A stretch of 64,000 bases of DNA from Geodermatophilus tzadiensis (GCF_003002915.1 NZ_PVTG01000010.1:62001-126000), one strand, 5' to 3'; shown: positions 39,434-48,979, counted from the first letter of the stretch. Program-made: numbers and translations. The notes: generated by a model not told the origin, from the sequence alone.

Positions 39434-41143
39434 ATGCAGCGTCGACCACAGCGTGTGCTGGCCGCCTCGGCGGCGGCACTCACCGCCCTCACCCTGGCCG
39501 CCTGTGCCTCGAGTGACCGGGACTCCGGCTCCGGCGAGGGGGGAGGCGAGGAGGCGCAGTCCGGGGGCACCCTCGTCTTCGGCGCGGCCGGCGACCCGGC
39601 CATGTTCGACCCGGCCTTCGGCAGCGACGGCGAGACCTTCCGCGTCGCCCGCCAGATCCACGAGGGCCTGCTGACCAACGAGCTCGGCGGCACGGAGCCG
39701 GTCCCGCAGCTGGCCGAGGACTACGAGGTCAGCGAGGACGGCCTCGAGTACACCTTCGCCCTCCGCGAGGGCGTGAAGTTCCACGACGGCACGGACTTCA
39801 ACGCCGAGGCGGTCTGCTTCAACTTCGACCGCTGGTACAACTTCGAGGGCCTCGCCCAGAGCCCCAGCGCGTCGTACTACTACCAGGCGGTCTTCGGCGG
39901 CTTCGCCAGCACGCCGGACACCCCGAGCATCTACGAGAGCTGCGAGGCCACCGACGAGAACACCGCGGTGATCCGGCTGACCCAGGTCACCTCGAAGTTC
40001 CCGGCCGCCCTGTCGCTGCCCGCGTTCTCCATCCAGAGCCCCACGGCCCTGCAGGAGTACGACGCCGACAACCTGTCCGGCAGCGAGGACGCGCTCAGCT
40101 ACTCCGAGTACGCCCTGGAGCACCCGACCGGCACCGGTCCGTTCAAGTTCGAGAGCTGGGACCGCGGCAACGGCGAGGTCACCATCGTCCGCAACGAGGA
40201 CTACTGGGGCGACCCGGCGCTGCTCGACGAGATCATCTTCCGGACGATCTCCGACCAGAACACCCGCCGGCAGGAGCTGCAGGCCGGCTCGATCGACGGC
40301 TACGACTTCGTGGCCCCGGCCGACTACCAGACGCTGGAGGACGAGGGCCTGCAGGTCCTCGTGCGCGACCCGTTCAACATCCTCTACCTGGGCTTCAACG
40401 GCGGGAACGTGCCCGGCACGAGCGCCAACCCGGCGCTGAAGGACCTGCGGGTGCGCCAGGCGATCGCGCACGCCATCGACCGCGAGACGATCGTGAACTC
40501 GCTGCTGCCCGAGGGTGCCGAGGCCGCCACGCAGTTCATGCCGCCGACCGTCGACGGCTGGGCCGACGACGTCACCACCTACGAGTACGACCCCGACCGC
40601 GCCCGGCAGCTGCTGCAGGAGGCCGGCGCCGAGGGGACGACGCTGCGGTTCTTCTACCCGACCGAGGTCAGCCGGCCCTACCTGCCGGACCCGGCGGCGC
40701 TGTTCCAGGTGATCAACCAGAACCTCATCGACGCCGGCTTCACCGTCGAGCCGACCGCGCTGCCGTGGAACCCGGACTACCTCAACGCCGTCCAGGCGGG
40801 CCAGGCCGACATCCACCTGCTCGGGTGGACCGGTGACTACAACGACGCCTACAACTTCATCGGCACGTTCTTCGCCGAGGCGTCGAACGGCCAGGCGTCG
40901 GCCGAGTTCGGGGCGTTCAGCAACCCGGAGATCTTCGCCGCGCTCGCCCAGGCCGACGCCGAGCCCGACGCGAGTGCCCGCACCGAGCAGTACCAGGAGG
41001 CCAACCGGCTGATCATGGACTACCTGCCCGGTGTCCCGATCTCGCACTCCCCGCCGGCGCTCGTGGTGGCCGAGAACGTCCAGGGTCTGGAGCCGAGCCC
41101 GCTGACCGCCGAGGTCTTCTCGACGGTCTCCCTCAGCGACTGA
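39434..41143 (+). CDS. Oligopeptide/dipeptide ABC transporter solute-binding lipoprotein
   Basis: A 569-residue family 5 extracellular solute-binding protein. A signal peptide ends in a lipobox (LTLAACAS, Cys near residue 25), followed by a Ser/Gly/Glu linker, TLVFGAAGDPAMFDPAF, LREGVKFHDGTDFNAEAVCFNFDRW, FKFESWDRGNGEVTIVRNEDYWGD and RVRQAIAHAIDRETIV, all typical of DppA/OppA. It captures peptides (or nickel-type ligands in some relatives) outside the membrane for the permease encoded next. It is the first gene of a complete five-gene transporter; a family A repeat directly follows its stop. Confidence 0.93.
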   Translation: MQRRPQRVLAASAAALTALTLAACASSDRDSGSGEGGGEEAQSGGTLVFGAAGDPAMFDPAFGSDGETFRVARQIHEGLLTNELGGTEPVPQLAEDYEVSEDGLEYTFALREGVKFHDGTDFNAEAVCFNFDRWYNFEGLAQSPSASYYYQAVFGGFASTPDTPSIYESCEATDENTAVIRLTQVTSKFPAALSLPAFSIQSPTALQEYDADNLSGSEDALSYSEYALEHPTGTGPFKFESWDRGNGEVTIVRNEDYWGDPALLDEIIFRTISDQNTRRQELQAGSIDGYDFVAPADYQTLEDEGLQVLVRDPFNILYLGFNGGNVPGTSANPALKDLRVRQAIAHAIDRETIVNSLLPEGAEAATQFMPPTVDGWADDVTTYEYDPDRARQLLQEAGAEGTTLRFFYPTEVSRPYLPDPAALFQVINQNLIDAGFTVEPTALPWNPDYLNAVQAGQADIHLLGWTGDYNDAYNFIGTFFAEASNGQASAEFGAFSNPEIFAALAQADAEPDASARTEQYQEANRLIMDYLPGVPISHSPPALVVAENVQGLEPSPLTAEVFSTVSLSD

Positions 41144-41205
41144 GAAAGGACCCCCTCGCCCCCCACCGCTCGCAGGCTCGCGGCGGGCCCCTGCACGGGG
41201 GCCGC
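41144..41205 (+). repeat. Family A palindromic element, copy 3
   Basis: AAGGACCCCC starts 2 nt after the binding-protein stop. CCCCC (41151-41155) pairs with GGGGG (41197-41201) with GG/CC closure and bulged A; the lower TCGC/GCAC part pairs only partly. CCGCTCG and CGGCGGG can form the inner stem. It may reduce expression of the downstream permeases relative to the binding protein. Confidence 0.75.
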
Positions 41206-41255
41206 CGCGAGCCTGTCCGGGCGGTCCGCCGCTCCCTGAGAGGGAACCCGAGGAC

Positions 41256-42260
41256 GTGCTCCGCTTCGTCGTCCGGCGGCTCCTGCAGCTGATCCCGATC
41301 CTGCTGGGGCTGTCGGTGCTGCTCTTCGCCTGGCTGCGGGCGCTGCCCGGCGGCCCGGCCCAGGCCGCCCTGGGTGAGCGCGCCACACCCGAGGCGATCG
41401 CCCGCTATAACGAGCTGTTCGGTCTCGACCAGCCGCTCTACGTGCAGTACCTGCGCTTCCTCGGCCGCGCCGTCCAGCTGGACTTCGGCAACTCCGCGCG
41501 CACCGGCCGCCCGGTGACCGAGGAGTTCCTCGAGCGGATGCCCGGCACGATCGAGCTGACCCTCTTCGCCATGGTCTTCGCGATCGGCGTCGGCATCCCG
41601 CTGGGCTACCTGGCCGCGCGCCGGCACGGCAGCTGGCTGGACTCCGCGTCGGTCATCGGCTCGCTGCTGGGCGTGGCCATCCCGGTGTTCTTCCTGGCCT
41701 ACCTGCTGCGCCTGCTGTTCGCCGTCGAGCTCGGGTGGCTGCCCGGCTCGGGCCGCCAGGAGGTGCGCATCGACGCCACCCGGATCACGAACTTCTACGT
41801 CCTCGACGGTCTGCTCACCCGCGAGTGGGACGCCGCCTGGGACGCCTTCACGCACCTCGTGCTGCCCGGGATCGCCCTGGGCACCATCCCGCTGGCGATC
41901 ATCGTCCGGATCACGCGGGCCTCGGTCCTCGACGTGGTCAACGAGGACTACGTCCGGACGGCGAACGCGAAGGGCCTGGCGACGTCGACCGTCCGCCGCC
42001 GGCACGTCATCCGCAACGCGCTGCTGCCGGTCGCGACGACGATCGGCCTGCAGACCGGCCTGCTGCTGTCCGGGGCGGTGCTCACCGAGTCGGTGTTCGC
42101 CTTCGGCGGCGTCGGCTCGGCGATCTTCGACGCGATCTTCGCCCGGGACTTCGCCGTCCTGCAGGGCTTCATCCTCATCCTGGCGGTGGTCTACGTCCTG
42201 GTGAACCTGCTGGTCGACATCTCCTACGGCCTGCTCGACCCGAGGGTGAGGGTCCGATGA
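41256..42260 (+). CDS. Oligopeptide ABC transporter permease (DppB-like)
   Basis: A 334-residue inner-membrane permease. The N-terminal helix LLQLIPILLGLSVLLFAWL, DFGNSARTGRPV, an insert with LPGSGRQEVRIDATR, and the EAA loop (VVNEDYVRTANAKGLATSTV) with DPRVRVR end are typical of DppB/OppB. It forms the channel with the next gene product. A weak AGAGGG precedes the GTG. The gap to the binding-protein gene holds a family A hairpin. Confidence 0.92.
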   Translation: MLRFVVRRLLQLIPILLGLSVLLFAWLRALPGGPAQAALGERATPEAIARYNELFGLDQPLYVQYLRFLGRAVQLDFGNSARTGRPVTEEFLERMPGTIELTLFAMVFAIGVGIPLGYLAARRHGSWLDSASVIGSLLGVAIPVFFLAYLLRLLFAVELGWLPGSGRQEVRIDATRITNFYVLDGLLTREWDAAWDAFTHLVLPGIALGTIPLAIIVRITRASVLDVVNEDYVRTANAKGLATSTVRRRHVIRNALLPVATTIGLQTGLLLSGAVLTESVFAFGGVGSAIFDAIFARDFAVLQGFILILAVVYVLVNLLVDISYGLLDPRVRVR

Positions 42261-42288
42261 GCGCGCGAGGCGGACGGGGGCAGAGCCG

Positions 42289-43230
42289 GTGACCGCGATC
42301 GGCGACGTGCGCCGGCGGCGCATCGACGAGCTGGCCGCACGCGCGGGGCAGGTGCCCGAGGGCGAGGGCGGCGTCTCGCTCACCAAGAGCGCCTTCCGGC
42401 GGCTGCGGCGCAACCCGGTGGCGATCACGGGCGCGGTCATCGTGGTCGTGTTCCTGGTGGTGGCCGCGTTCGCACCGCTGCTGGCCCCCCGCGACCCCCT
42501 GGCACAGACGCTGCTCGGCGAGATCCGGCCCGGCTTCATCCCGGGGGCCCGGGAGGGCTTCCCGCTAGGTGCCGACGAGCTGGGCCGCGACCTGCTGTCC
42601 CGGCTGATCGTCGGCTCCCGTCAGTCGCTGCTGATCGGCGTGGTGTCCACCGTGCTCGGCGTCGTCGTCGGCATGGCGCTGGGCGTCCTGGCCGGGGCGT
42701 TCGGCGGCTGGGTGGACACCGTCGTCATGCGCTTCATCGACATCATCCTGTCCATCCCGAGCCTGCTGATGGCCATCAGCATCTCGGTGCTCCTGGGCCA
42801 GAACCAGTGGTCGCTGGTGATCGCCATCGCGGTCACCCAGGTGCCGGTCTTCGCCCGGCTGCTGCGCGGCTCGATGCTGGCCCAGCGCGGCAGCGACTAC
42901 GTCCTGGCCTCGCAGGCCCTCGGCATCAAGCGCAGCCGGATCGTGTTCGGCCACGTCCTGCCGAACTCCCTGTCCCCGCTGATCGTCCAGGCGACGCTGT
43001 CGCTGGCGACGGCGATCATCGAGGCCGCCGCGCTGTCCTTCCTCGGACTCGGCGACCCCGACCTCGCCCGGCCCGAGTGGGGCGCCATGCTGTCCAACGC
43101 GCAGGACTTCCTGTCCGTCCGGCCGGAGCTGGCGATCTACCCCGCGCTGTGCATCATCGTCGTCGCCCTCGGTTTCACGCTGCTGGGCGAGTCGCTGCGC
43201 GAGGCGCTCGACCCGAAGTTCCGGAGGTGA
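42289..43230 (+). CDS. Oligopeptide ABC transporter permease (DppC-like)
   Basis: A 313-residue permease with an N-terminal extension, a first helix ([23 protein letters not shown]), [15 protein letters not shown] [16 protein letters not shown] and the EAA loop [23 protein letters not shown]. Ends [11 protein letters not shown] as usual in DppC. The GTG start is separated from the previous stop by 28 bp. It ends in GGAGGTGA, which supplies the ribosome-binding site of the ATPase gene. Confidence 0.92.
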   Translation: MTAIGDVRRRRIDELAARAGQVPEGEGGVSLTKSAFRRLRRNPVAITGAVIVVVFLVVAAFAPLLAPRDPLAQTLLGEIRPGFIPGAREGFPLGADELGRDLLSRLIVGSRQSLLIGVVSTVLGVVVGMALGVLAGAFGGWVDTVVMRFIDIILSIPSLLMAISISVLLGQNQWSLVIAIAVTQVPVFARLLRGSMLAQRGSDYVLASQALGIKRSRIVFGHVLPNSLSPLIVQATLSLATAIIEAAALSFLGLGDPDLARPEWGAMLSNAQDFLSVRPELAIYPALCIIVVALGFTLLGESLREALDPKFRR

Positions 43231-43235
43231 CCGGC

Positions 43236-44306
43236 GTGATCATCGAGGACGTGCCACCGGACGCCGTCGACCGCAGCGGCCGGCCGGTGCTGGAGGTCGA
43301 CGAGCTCACCGTCACCTTCCGCCGCCGGGGCGAGCAGCCGATGCGCGCCGTCGACGGGGTCAGCTTCGCCGTGGCCCCGGGGGAGACGGTCGGCCTGGTG
43401 GGGGAGTCCGGCTGCGGCAAGTCGGTCACCTCGCTGGCGGTCATGGGACTGCTGCCCCGCCGCGGCGTGCAGGTCGGCGGCTCGGTCCGGCTCGACGGCC
43501 GGGAGCTCGTCGGCGCGCCGGACCGGGCGCTGCGCGAGCTGCGCGGCGCGGACATGGCGATGGTGTTCCAGGACCCGCTGTCCTCGCTGAACCCCACGGT
43601 GCCGATCGGCACCCAGGTCACCGAGGTCCTGCTCGAGCACCGCGACCTCTCGCGCAAGGACGCCACCGCGCAGGCGACCGACCTGCTCGACCGCGTCGGC
43701 ATCCCCGACCCGGCCCGCCGGCTCAAGGAGTACCCGCACCAGCTCTCCGGCGGCATGCGGCAGCGGGCGCTGATCGCCATGGCGCTGGCCTGCCGGCCGC
43801 GGCTGCTCATCGCCGACGAGCCGACGACGGCCCTCGACGTGACCATCCAGGCGCAGATCCTCGAGCTGCTGCGGGAGCTCGTCGTCGACTCGGGGACGGC
43901 GCTGGTGATGATCACCCACGACCTCGGCGTGGTCGCCGGGCTCTGCGACCGCGTGCACGTCATGTACTCCGGCAAGATCATCGAGTCCGCCGACCGGCAC
44001 GAGCTGTTCGCCCGGCCCCGCCAGCCCTACACCGGCGGGCTGCTCGCCTCGGTGCCCCGCCTCGACGGCGTGCGCGGCGCCCCGCTGCACCCCATCCGCG
44101 GGTCGGCGCGGGACGTGATCCCGTGGGCCGAGGGCTGCGCCTTCGCGCCGCGCTGCGACCACGCGCAGGACGACTGCCTCACCGAGGTCGCCGGCAGCAC
44201 GGTCCCGCTGGAGTACGACGGCCCCGGCCGCGAGCTGCGCTGCCGCCACCCGCTGGAGTACCCGAGGTCCCCCGCGGGGGCCACTGCCGCCGGAGCCGCC
44301 CGATGA
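43236..44306 (+). CDS. Oligopeptide ABC transporter ATPase (DppD-like)
   Basis: A 356-residue ATPase. Walker [10 protein letters not shown]-loop [13 protein letters not shown], Walker [13 protein letters not shown] and the His switch ITHDLG are present, followed by the oligopeptide C-terminal domain with the Cys-rich [15 protein letters not shown] to CRHP motif. It drives transport with the partner ATPase. The GTG at 43236 follows GGAGG at 8 nt and is preferred over GTG 43227, which overlaps the DppC stop. Confidence 0.92.
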   Translation: MIIEDVPPDAVDRSGRPVLEVDELTVTFRRRGEQPMRAVDGVSFAVAPGETVGLVGESGCGKSVTSLAVMGLLPRRGVQVGGSVRLDGRELVGAPDRALRELRGADMAMVFQDPLSSLNPTVPIGTQVTEVLLEHRDLSRKDATAQATDLLDRVGIPDPARRLKEYPHQLSGGMRQRALIAMALACRPRLLIADEPTTALDVTIQAQILELLRELVVDSGTALVMITHDLGVVAGLCDRVHVMYSGKIIESADRHELFARPRQPYTGGLLASVPRLDGVRGAPLHPIRGSARDVIPWAEGCAFAPRCDHAQDDCLTEVAGSTVPLEYDGPGRELRCRHPLEYPRSPAGATAAGAAR

Positions 44307-45430
44307 CCGCCGACCCGCTGCTGCGCGTCGAGGGCCTGCAGGTCCACTTCCCGATCAAGCGGGGCGTGTTCGTCGACCGGACGGTCGGGCACGTGCGGGC
44401 CGTCGACGGCGTCGACCTCGCCGTCGAACGCGGGTCGACCTACGGCCTGGTCGGCGAGTCCGGGTGCGGGAAGTCGACGCTGGGACGCGCGGTGCTGCGG
44501 CTGGTCGAGCCCACCGCCGGGCAGGTGTGGTTCGACGGCACCGACGTCGCGTCGCTGTCCGGCGAGCCGCTGCGGCAGATGCGCCGGCGCATGCAGATGG
44601 TCTTCCAGGACCCGCTGGGCAGCCTCGACCCGCGGCAGGACGTGGAGTCGCTGCTGTCCGAGCCGCTGCACGCCCACGGCCTCGGCGGCGGCAAGGCCGG
44701 CATCGCCGAGCGGGTGCGCACGCTGCTCGACGCCGTCGGCCTGCCCAGCGCCGCGCTGCGCCGCTACCCGCACGAGTTCTCCGGCGGGCAGCGCCAGCGC
44801 ATCGGCATCGCCCGGGCGGTCGCGCTCGAGCCCGACCTGCTCATCGCCGACGAGCCGGTGTCGGCTCTCGACGTCAGCGTGCAGGCGCAGGTGCTCAACC
44901 TGCTCGAGGAGCTGCAGGAGCGGCTCGGGCTGACCTACCTCGTCATCGCGCACGACCTCGCCGTCGTCCGGCACATCAGCGACGTCGTCGGCGTCATGTA
45001 CCTCGGGTCGCTGGTGGAGCAGGCGCCGGCCGACGACCTCTACGCCCAGCCGCTGCACCCCTACACCCGGGCGCTGATGAGCGCCGTGCCGGTGCCCGAC
45101 CCCGTCGTGGAGGAGAGCCGGGAGCGCATCCTGCTGGCCGGCGACCTGCCCTCGCCCGCCGACCCGCCCAGCGGCTGCCGCTTCCACACCCGCTGCCCGT
45201 GGCGGCAGGAGACCCGCTGCGACGACGAGGTGCCCGTGCTGCGGGAGCTCGGCACGGGGCACCTGGTCAGCTGCCACTGGGCCGAGGAGATCCGCGACGG
45301 CGTCCTCACGCCCCGCAGCGCGGAGGAGGTCGCCGCCACCATGGGCGTCTCGATCCGGGCGACCGGCGCGGAGAACCCGGAGAGCGACGCACTGGTGCAG
45401 GGCCTCGACGCCCCGATCGAGCGTCGCTGA
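44303..45430 (+). CDS. Oligopeptide ABC transporter ATPase (DppF-like)
   Basis: A 375-residue ATPase. Walker [48 protein letters not shown] and IAHDLAVV are all present, and the Cys-containing C-terminal motif [15 protein letters not shown] to VSCHW follows. With DppD it forms the ATPase dimer. ATGA overlap with DppD. An unusual C-terminal extension of about 35 residues ([18 protein letters not shown] and following) has no known role. The operon ends at a very long hairpin. Confidence 0.92.
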   Translation: MTADPLLRVEGLQVHFPIKRGVFVDRTVGHVRAVDGVDLAVERGSTYGLVGESGCGKSTLGRAVLRLVEPTAGQVWFDGTDVASLSGEPLRQMRRRMQMVFQDPLGSLDPRQDVESLLSEPLHAHGLGGGKAGIAERVRTLLDAVGLPSAALRRYPHEFSGGQRQRIGIARAVALEPDLLIADEPVSALDVSVQAQVLNLLEELQERLGLTYLVIAHDLAVVRHISDVVGVMYLGSLVEQAPADDLYAQPLHPYTRALMSAVPVPDPVVEESRERILLAGDLPSPADPPSGCRFHTRCPWRQETRCDDEVPVLRELGTGHLVSCHWAEEIRDGVLTPRSAEEVAATMGVSIRATGAENPESDALVQGLDAPIERR

Positions 45431-45440
45431 CCCAGGCACA

Positions 45441-45488
45441 GGAGGCTCTCCCCACGTCCTGGGTCCCCAGGACGTGGGAAGAGCCTCC
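45441..45488. terminator. Long bidirectional terminator hairpin
   Basis: GGAGGCTCT (45441-45449), CCCACGTCCTGGG (45451-45463) and their complements (45466-45488) form a stem of 23 positions with one C-A mismatch and a 2-nt tip. It separates the transporter operon from the convergent Rieske gene and reaches into the last base of its stop codon. Confidence 0.9.
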
Positions 45489-45847
45489 TATGCCTCGACC
45501 ACGACGTCGTCGCCGCGGCGCAGTGCGCGGCGCACCCGCAGCCGGAGCACCTTGGCGTAGCCGCGGACGAACTGGGTGTAGCCCGGGGTCGGGCCGTGGT
45601 AGCCGAGGAAGCCGCGCGGGCCTGCGACCATCCGGCCGGTGCCGACGTCGTAGCGGGCCCCGTGCCAGGGGCAGACCAGGCAGCCGTCGGCGTCGATGCT
45701 GCCCTGGGACATGTCGGCCAGCTGGTGCCGGCAGCGCCGCGAGACGGCGAAGTACTCCCCGTCGCGGTTACCGACCGCCCAGTTGCCCGCCCGGCGCACC
45801 GCCCCTGAAGGCAGCTGGCTGGCGGGGATGCGGTCGTCGTCGCTCAC
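45488..45847 (-). CDS. Rieske (2Fe-2S) protein
   Basis: A 119-residue Rieske domain protein. CRHQLADMSQG and CLVCPWHGARYD hold the C-x-H and C-x2-H ligands of the cluster. No membrane helix is present, so it is a soluble ferredoxin-like component, possibly an electron carrier for an oxygenase not found nearby. A GTG start with GGAGGA 4-5 nt upstream. The stop lies within the long terminator hairpin. Confidence 0.9.
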   Translation of the reverse strand: MSDDDRIPASQLPSGAVRRAGNWAVGNRDGEYFAVSRRCRHQLADMSQGSIDADGCLVCPWHGARYDVGTGRMVAGPRGFLGYHGPTPGYTQFVRGYAKVLRLRVRRALRRGDDVVVEA

Positions 45848-45939
45848 GGGTCCTCCTCGTGCCGGATCTGGGCTGGGCTGTCCCCTACCCGGTCGTGCGC
45901 GTCCTACCCGGCCGGGCTGCCCGGGCCGCGTCCGCGACC

Positions 45940-45945
45940 TAGGGT
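45940..45945 (+). promoter_or_regulatory. -10 box, leaderless promoter of the TPM-domain gene
   Basis: TAGGGT (TANNNT) is followed by 7 nt and the GTG start at 45953, with no ribosome-binding site. Confidence 0.5.
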
Positions 45946-45952
45946 CGGTCCC

Positions 45953-48031
45953 GTGCGCCGGCTGATGGGGGTCCTCGCCGTCGCGGCGGTGCTGCTGCTC
46001 GCGGGCGGCAGCCCGGCGCTGGCGGAGGCGCCGTTCCGCGTGCCGCAGGAGGTGACCGACCTCGTCGGCGTCCTCGGCGGGGACACCGGCCGGGTGCAGC
46101 AGGCGATCGACGAGCGGCAGGCCGAGGACGGCACCCAGGTGTTCGTCGTCTACGTGTCCTCCTTCGACGGGGTGGGGTCGGGGGAGTGGGCCCGGCAGAC
46201 GGCGGGGGTGTCGGGCCTGGGCCGCACCGACGTGCTGCTCGCCGTGGCCGTGGACGACCGGCAGTACGGCTACTGGGTCGACGACGCCTTCCCGCAGAGC
46301 GACACCGAGATCGCCGACTTCCTCGCCCGCGGCGTCGAGCCGGAGCTGTCCGCCGCCGACTGGGCCGGCGCGGCGGTCGCCTTCGCCGGCGGGATCGGCG
46401 ACGGGGCGGCGTCGTCCTCCTCGGGGTCCTCCGGGTCGGGCGCGACCACCGCCGCGGTCGTCGGGGGCATCGCCGTCCTCGGGGGCGGGGCGTACCTGGT
46501 GACCCGGTCGCGGCGCCGCCGGCGGGAGGCGCAGCCCCCTCCGACGCGGCGGCTGGAGCGGCCCGACCCGCACGCCGGCGTCCCCACCGAGGAGCTGCAG
46601 GGCCGGGCCAGCGCCGCCCTGCTCGAGCTCGACGAGGCGGTGAAGACCTCCCAGCTCGACCTGGACTTCGCGCGGCTGCAGTACGGAGAGGCCGCCGTCG
46701 CGGGGTTCGGCGAGGCGCTGGCGCAGTCGCGGCAGGAGCTCACCCGCGCCTTCACGCTGCGCCAGCAGCTCGACGACGAGGTGGCCGAGGACGAGCCGAC
46801 CCGGCGCGCGCTGGTCACCGGGATCCTGCAGCTGACGCAGGCCGCCGACGAGCGGCTCGACGCGCAGGCCGAGGCCTTCGCCCAGCTGCGCGACCTCGAG
46901 CGCACCGCGCCGCAGGTGCTCGAGGGGCTCGCGCCGCGGATCACCGCGCTGCACGGCCGGCTGCCGCAGGACGAGGAGCGGATGGCGCGGTTGCAGCGCC
47001 GCTACGCCGCCTCGGCGCTGGCGCCGGTGGCCGGCAACCTCGACCAGGCCCGCGCGCGGCTGGCCGCCGCCGAGCAGGAGGTCGCCGAGGCCCGCGCCGC
47101 GCTGGACGCCGGCCGGCCGGGCGAGGCCGTGGGCGACCTGCGCGCCGCGGAGGACGCCCTCGCGCAGGTCGGCACGCTGCTCGACGCCGTCGGCCGGCTC
47201 GAGCGCGACCTGGAGGCGGCCGCCGCGCGCCTGCCCCAGGTCCGCGCCGAGACCGAGGAGGACCTCGCCGAGGCCCGGGCGCTGACCGCCGCCGGGGACG
47301 CCCGCGGGCTGCGGCCGCAGATCGCCCGCGCCGAGGCCGCGCTGTCCGCCGCGGACGAGGCGGGAGCCACCGGCGGGGGCGCGCTCCCCGACCCGCTGGC
47401 CGCGCTGCGCCGGCTGGAGGAGGCCGGCCTGGCGCTGGAGCAGGCGCTCACCGTGGCCCGCGACGCGCAGACCCGCGCCCGGCGGGCCGCGGCCGCGCTC
47501 GACCAGACGCTGCTGCGGGCCCGCTCGACCGTGGCCGCGGCGGCCGACTTCGTGGCCACCCGGCGCGGGGCGGTCGGCCCCGAGGCGCGCACCCGGCTCG
47601 CCGAGGCCCAGCGCCATCTCGCCGCCGCCGCGGGCACCGGCCGCGCCGACCCGGAGGGCGCGCTGCGCGAGGCCCAGCTGGCCGACCAGCTGGCCCAGCA
47701 GGCGCTGCAGCTCGCGCAGGACGACGTCGCCGCCTGGTCCAGCGGCTACGGCGGCGGCTACGGAGGCGGTGGCTACGGCGGAGGTGGCTACGGCGGAGGT
47801 GGCTACGGGCCCGGCTACGCGCCCGGCTACGGCGGCCGCGGGGGCGTGGACCTGGGCAGCCTCGTGCTCGGCGGCATCCTGGCCGGTGGCATGCGCGGCG
47901 GTCTCGGCGGTGGGCTCGGGGGAGGTCGGCCGAGGGGCGGCGGCTTCGGCGGCTCGGGTGGACGCGGCCGGTCGGGCGGGGGCGGCTTCGGCGGCTCAGG
48001 GGGCGGGCGCTCCGGCGGCGGCCGCTTCTGA
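45953..48031 (+). CDS. TPM-domain protein with coiled coil and Gly-rich tail (692 aa)
   Basis: A signal peptide (MGVLAVAAVLLLAGGSPALA) precedes a TPM (TLP18.3/Psb32/MOLO-1) domain with VFVVYVSSFDGVGSGEWARQTA and DDRQYGYWVDDAF, then a membrane helix (AVVGGIAVLGGGAYLVT). A long coiled-coil, Ala/Glu/Arg-rich region (about 210-590) follows. The tail is Gly/Tyr-rich (GGYGGGGYGG repeats) and Gly/Arg/Ser-rich. TPM domains occur in membrane proteins linked to repair, phosphatase or vesicle functions; the role here is unknown. Leaderless GTG start. It is followed by repeat family B. Confidence 0.82.
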   Translation: MRRLMGVLAVAAVLLLAGGSPALAEAPFRVPQEVTDLVGVLGGDTGRVQQAIDERQAEDGTQVFVVYVSSFDGVGSGEWARQTAGVSGLGRTDVLLAVAVDDRQYGYWVDDAFPQSDTEIADFLARGVEPELSAADWAGAAVAFAGGIGDGAASSSSGSSGSGATTAAVVGGIAVLGGGAYLVTRSRRRRREAQPPPTRRLERPDPHAGVPTEELQGRASAALLELDEAVKTSQLDLDFARLQYGEAAVAGFGEALAQSRQELTRAFTLRQQLDDEVAEDEPTRRALVTGILQLTQAADERLDAQAEAFAQLRDLERTAPQVLEGLAPRITALHGRLPQDEERMARLQRRYAASALAPVAGNLDQARARLAAAEQEVAEARAALDAGRPGEAVGDLRAAEDALAQVGTLLDAVGRLERDLEAAAARLPQVRAETEEDLAEARALTAAGDARGLRPQIARAEAALSAADEAGATGGGALPDPLAALRRLEEAGLALEQALTVARDAQTRARRAAAALDQTLLRARSTVAAAADFVATRRGAVGPEARTRLAEAQRHLAAAAGTGRADPEGALREAQLADQLAQQALQLAQDDVAAWSSGYGGGYGGGGYGGGGYGGGGYGPGYAPGYGGRGGVDLGSLVLGGILAGGMRGGLGGGLGGGRPRGGGFGGSGGRGRSGGGGFGGSGGGRSGGGRF
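47768..47808 (+). repeat. 15-bp tandem repeat in the Gly-Tyr tail
   Basis: GGTGGCTACGGCGGA is repeated 2.7 times exactly, encoding GGYGG units. Codon-exact identity suggests recent slippage. Confidence 0.8.
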
Positions 48032-48045
48032 CGCGGGGTGGCCCG

Positions 48046-48119
48046 CCATGATCAGGGGACCTGATCGTGGCGCGTCCTCCCCGACCGTGCACCGTCGGGG
48101 AGGACGCGCTGCGGTGCGG
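48046..48119. repeat. Family B two-hairpin element, copy 2
   Basis: Hairpin 1: CCATGATCAGG (48046-48056), loop GGA, CCTGATCGTGG (48060-48070), one G-T wobble. Hairpin 2: 16-bp perfect stem 48070-48085 with 48094-48109. Compared with copy 1, the pair G-C/A-T at the middle of stem 2 becomes T-A/C-G, so pairing is kept. It begins 14 nt after the TPM-gene stop. Confidence 0.85.
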
Positions 48120-48120
48120 T

Positions 48121-48134
48121 GGGACGCGCGTCCC
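48121..48134. promoter_or_regulatory. 14-bp palindrome upstream of the VOC gene
   Basis: GGGACGCGCGTCCC is fully self-complementary and lies 75 bp before the VOC start, directly after family B copy 2. It might be an operator; no regulator is adjacent. Confidence 0.3.
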
Positions 48135-48209
48135 GGACGCCGTGGGGACGGGTCTGGGAACTGTCGGCGCCGGGTGGGACGGTGCTCTCCCCGACACGAG
48201 GAGGCGACC

Positions 48210-48971
48210 ATGCCCACCCGCGACACCCCCTGGCCCGACGGCACGCCCTGCTGGATCGACTACGGCGCCCCCGACGTCCCCGCGGCCAAGGCCTTCTACG
48301 GCGAGCTGCTCGGCTGGAACTGGACGGAGGACAGCCCGGAGTTCGGCGGCTACGTCAACGCGCTCAAGGACGGCCGGCAGGCCGCCGGCCTCGGTCCGCT
48401 GATGGAACCGGGTGCCTCACCCTCCTGGACGACGTACTTCGCCACGAGCGACGCGGCGGCCACCTGCGACCGCATCCGCGCCGCCGGGGGCACCGTCGTC
48501 GTCGAGCCGATGGAGGTCGGGCCGATGGGCACGATGGTCGTGGCCCGCGACCCGCAGGGCAACCAGTTCGGCCTGTGGCAGGCCGGCACCCACACCGGCG
48601 TGCAGGTCCACGGCGAGCCCGGCTCGCTGGTGTGGAACGACGCCGCGGTCGACGACCCCGCCGCCGCGCGCGACTTCTACGCCGCCGTCTTCGACTTCAC
48701 CTACGAGGAGGTCCCCGGCGCCGAGGGCTACACCACCTTCGCGACCGGCGACCGGCCGCTCGGCGGTCTCGGCGGCACCAGCCCCGGGGCGCCGAAGGGG
48801 TGGGCGACCTGCTTCGGCGTCGCCTCCACCGACGACACCGTCGCCGCGGTCGAGGCCGCCGGCGGCAAGGTCATCATGGCCCCGATGGACACCAAGTTCG
48901 GCCGGTTCGCCGTGCTCACCGACCCGTGGGGCGCGGCCCTCACGGTGATGCAGGAACCGCCGGCGGCCTGA
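48210..48971 (+). CDS. Two-domain VOC (glyoxalase/bleomycin resistance) family protein
   Basis: A 253-residue protein of two vicinal-oxygen-chelate domains: the first from PCWIDYGAPDVPAAKAFYGELLGW to MVVARDPQGNQFGLWQ, the second from LVWNDAAVDDPAAARDFYAAVFDF to FAVLTDPWGAALTV. The halves resemble each other, as in other actinobacterial 27-kDa VOC proteins. It could be a dioxygenase, a lyase or a binding protein; the metal ligands are not clear enough to decide. The ATG follows GAGGAGG. Confidence 0.83.
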   Translation: MPTRDTPWPDGTPCWIDYGAPDVPAAKAFYGELLGWNWTEDSPEFGGYVNALKDGRQAAGLGPLMEPGASPSWTTYFATSDAAATCDRIRAAGGTVVVEPMEVGPMGTMVVARDPQGNQFGLWQAGTHTGVQVHGEPGSLVWNDAAVDDPAAARDFYAAVFDFTYEEVPGAEGYTTFATGDRPLGGLGGTSPGAPKGWATCFGVASTDDTVAAVEAAGGKVIMAPMDTKFGRFAVLTDPWGAALTVMQEPPAA

Positions 48972-48979
48972 GCCGCGGC

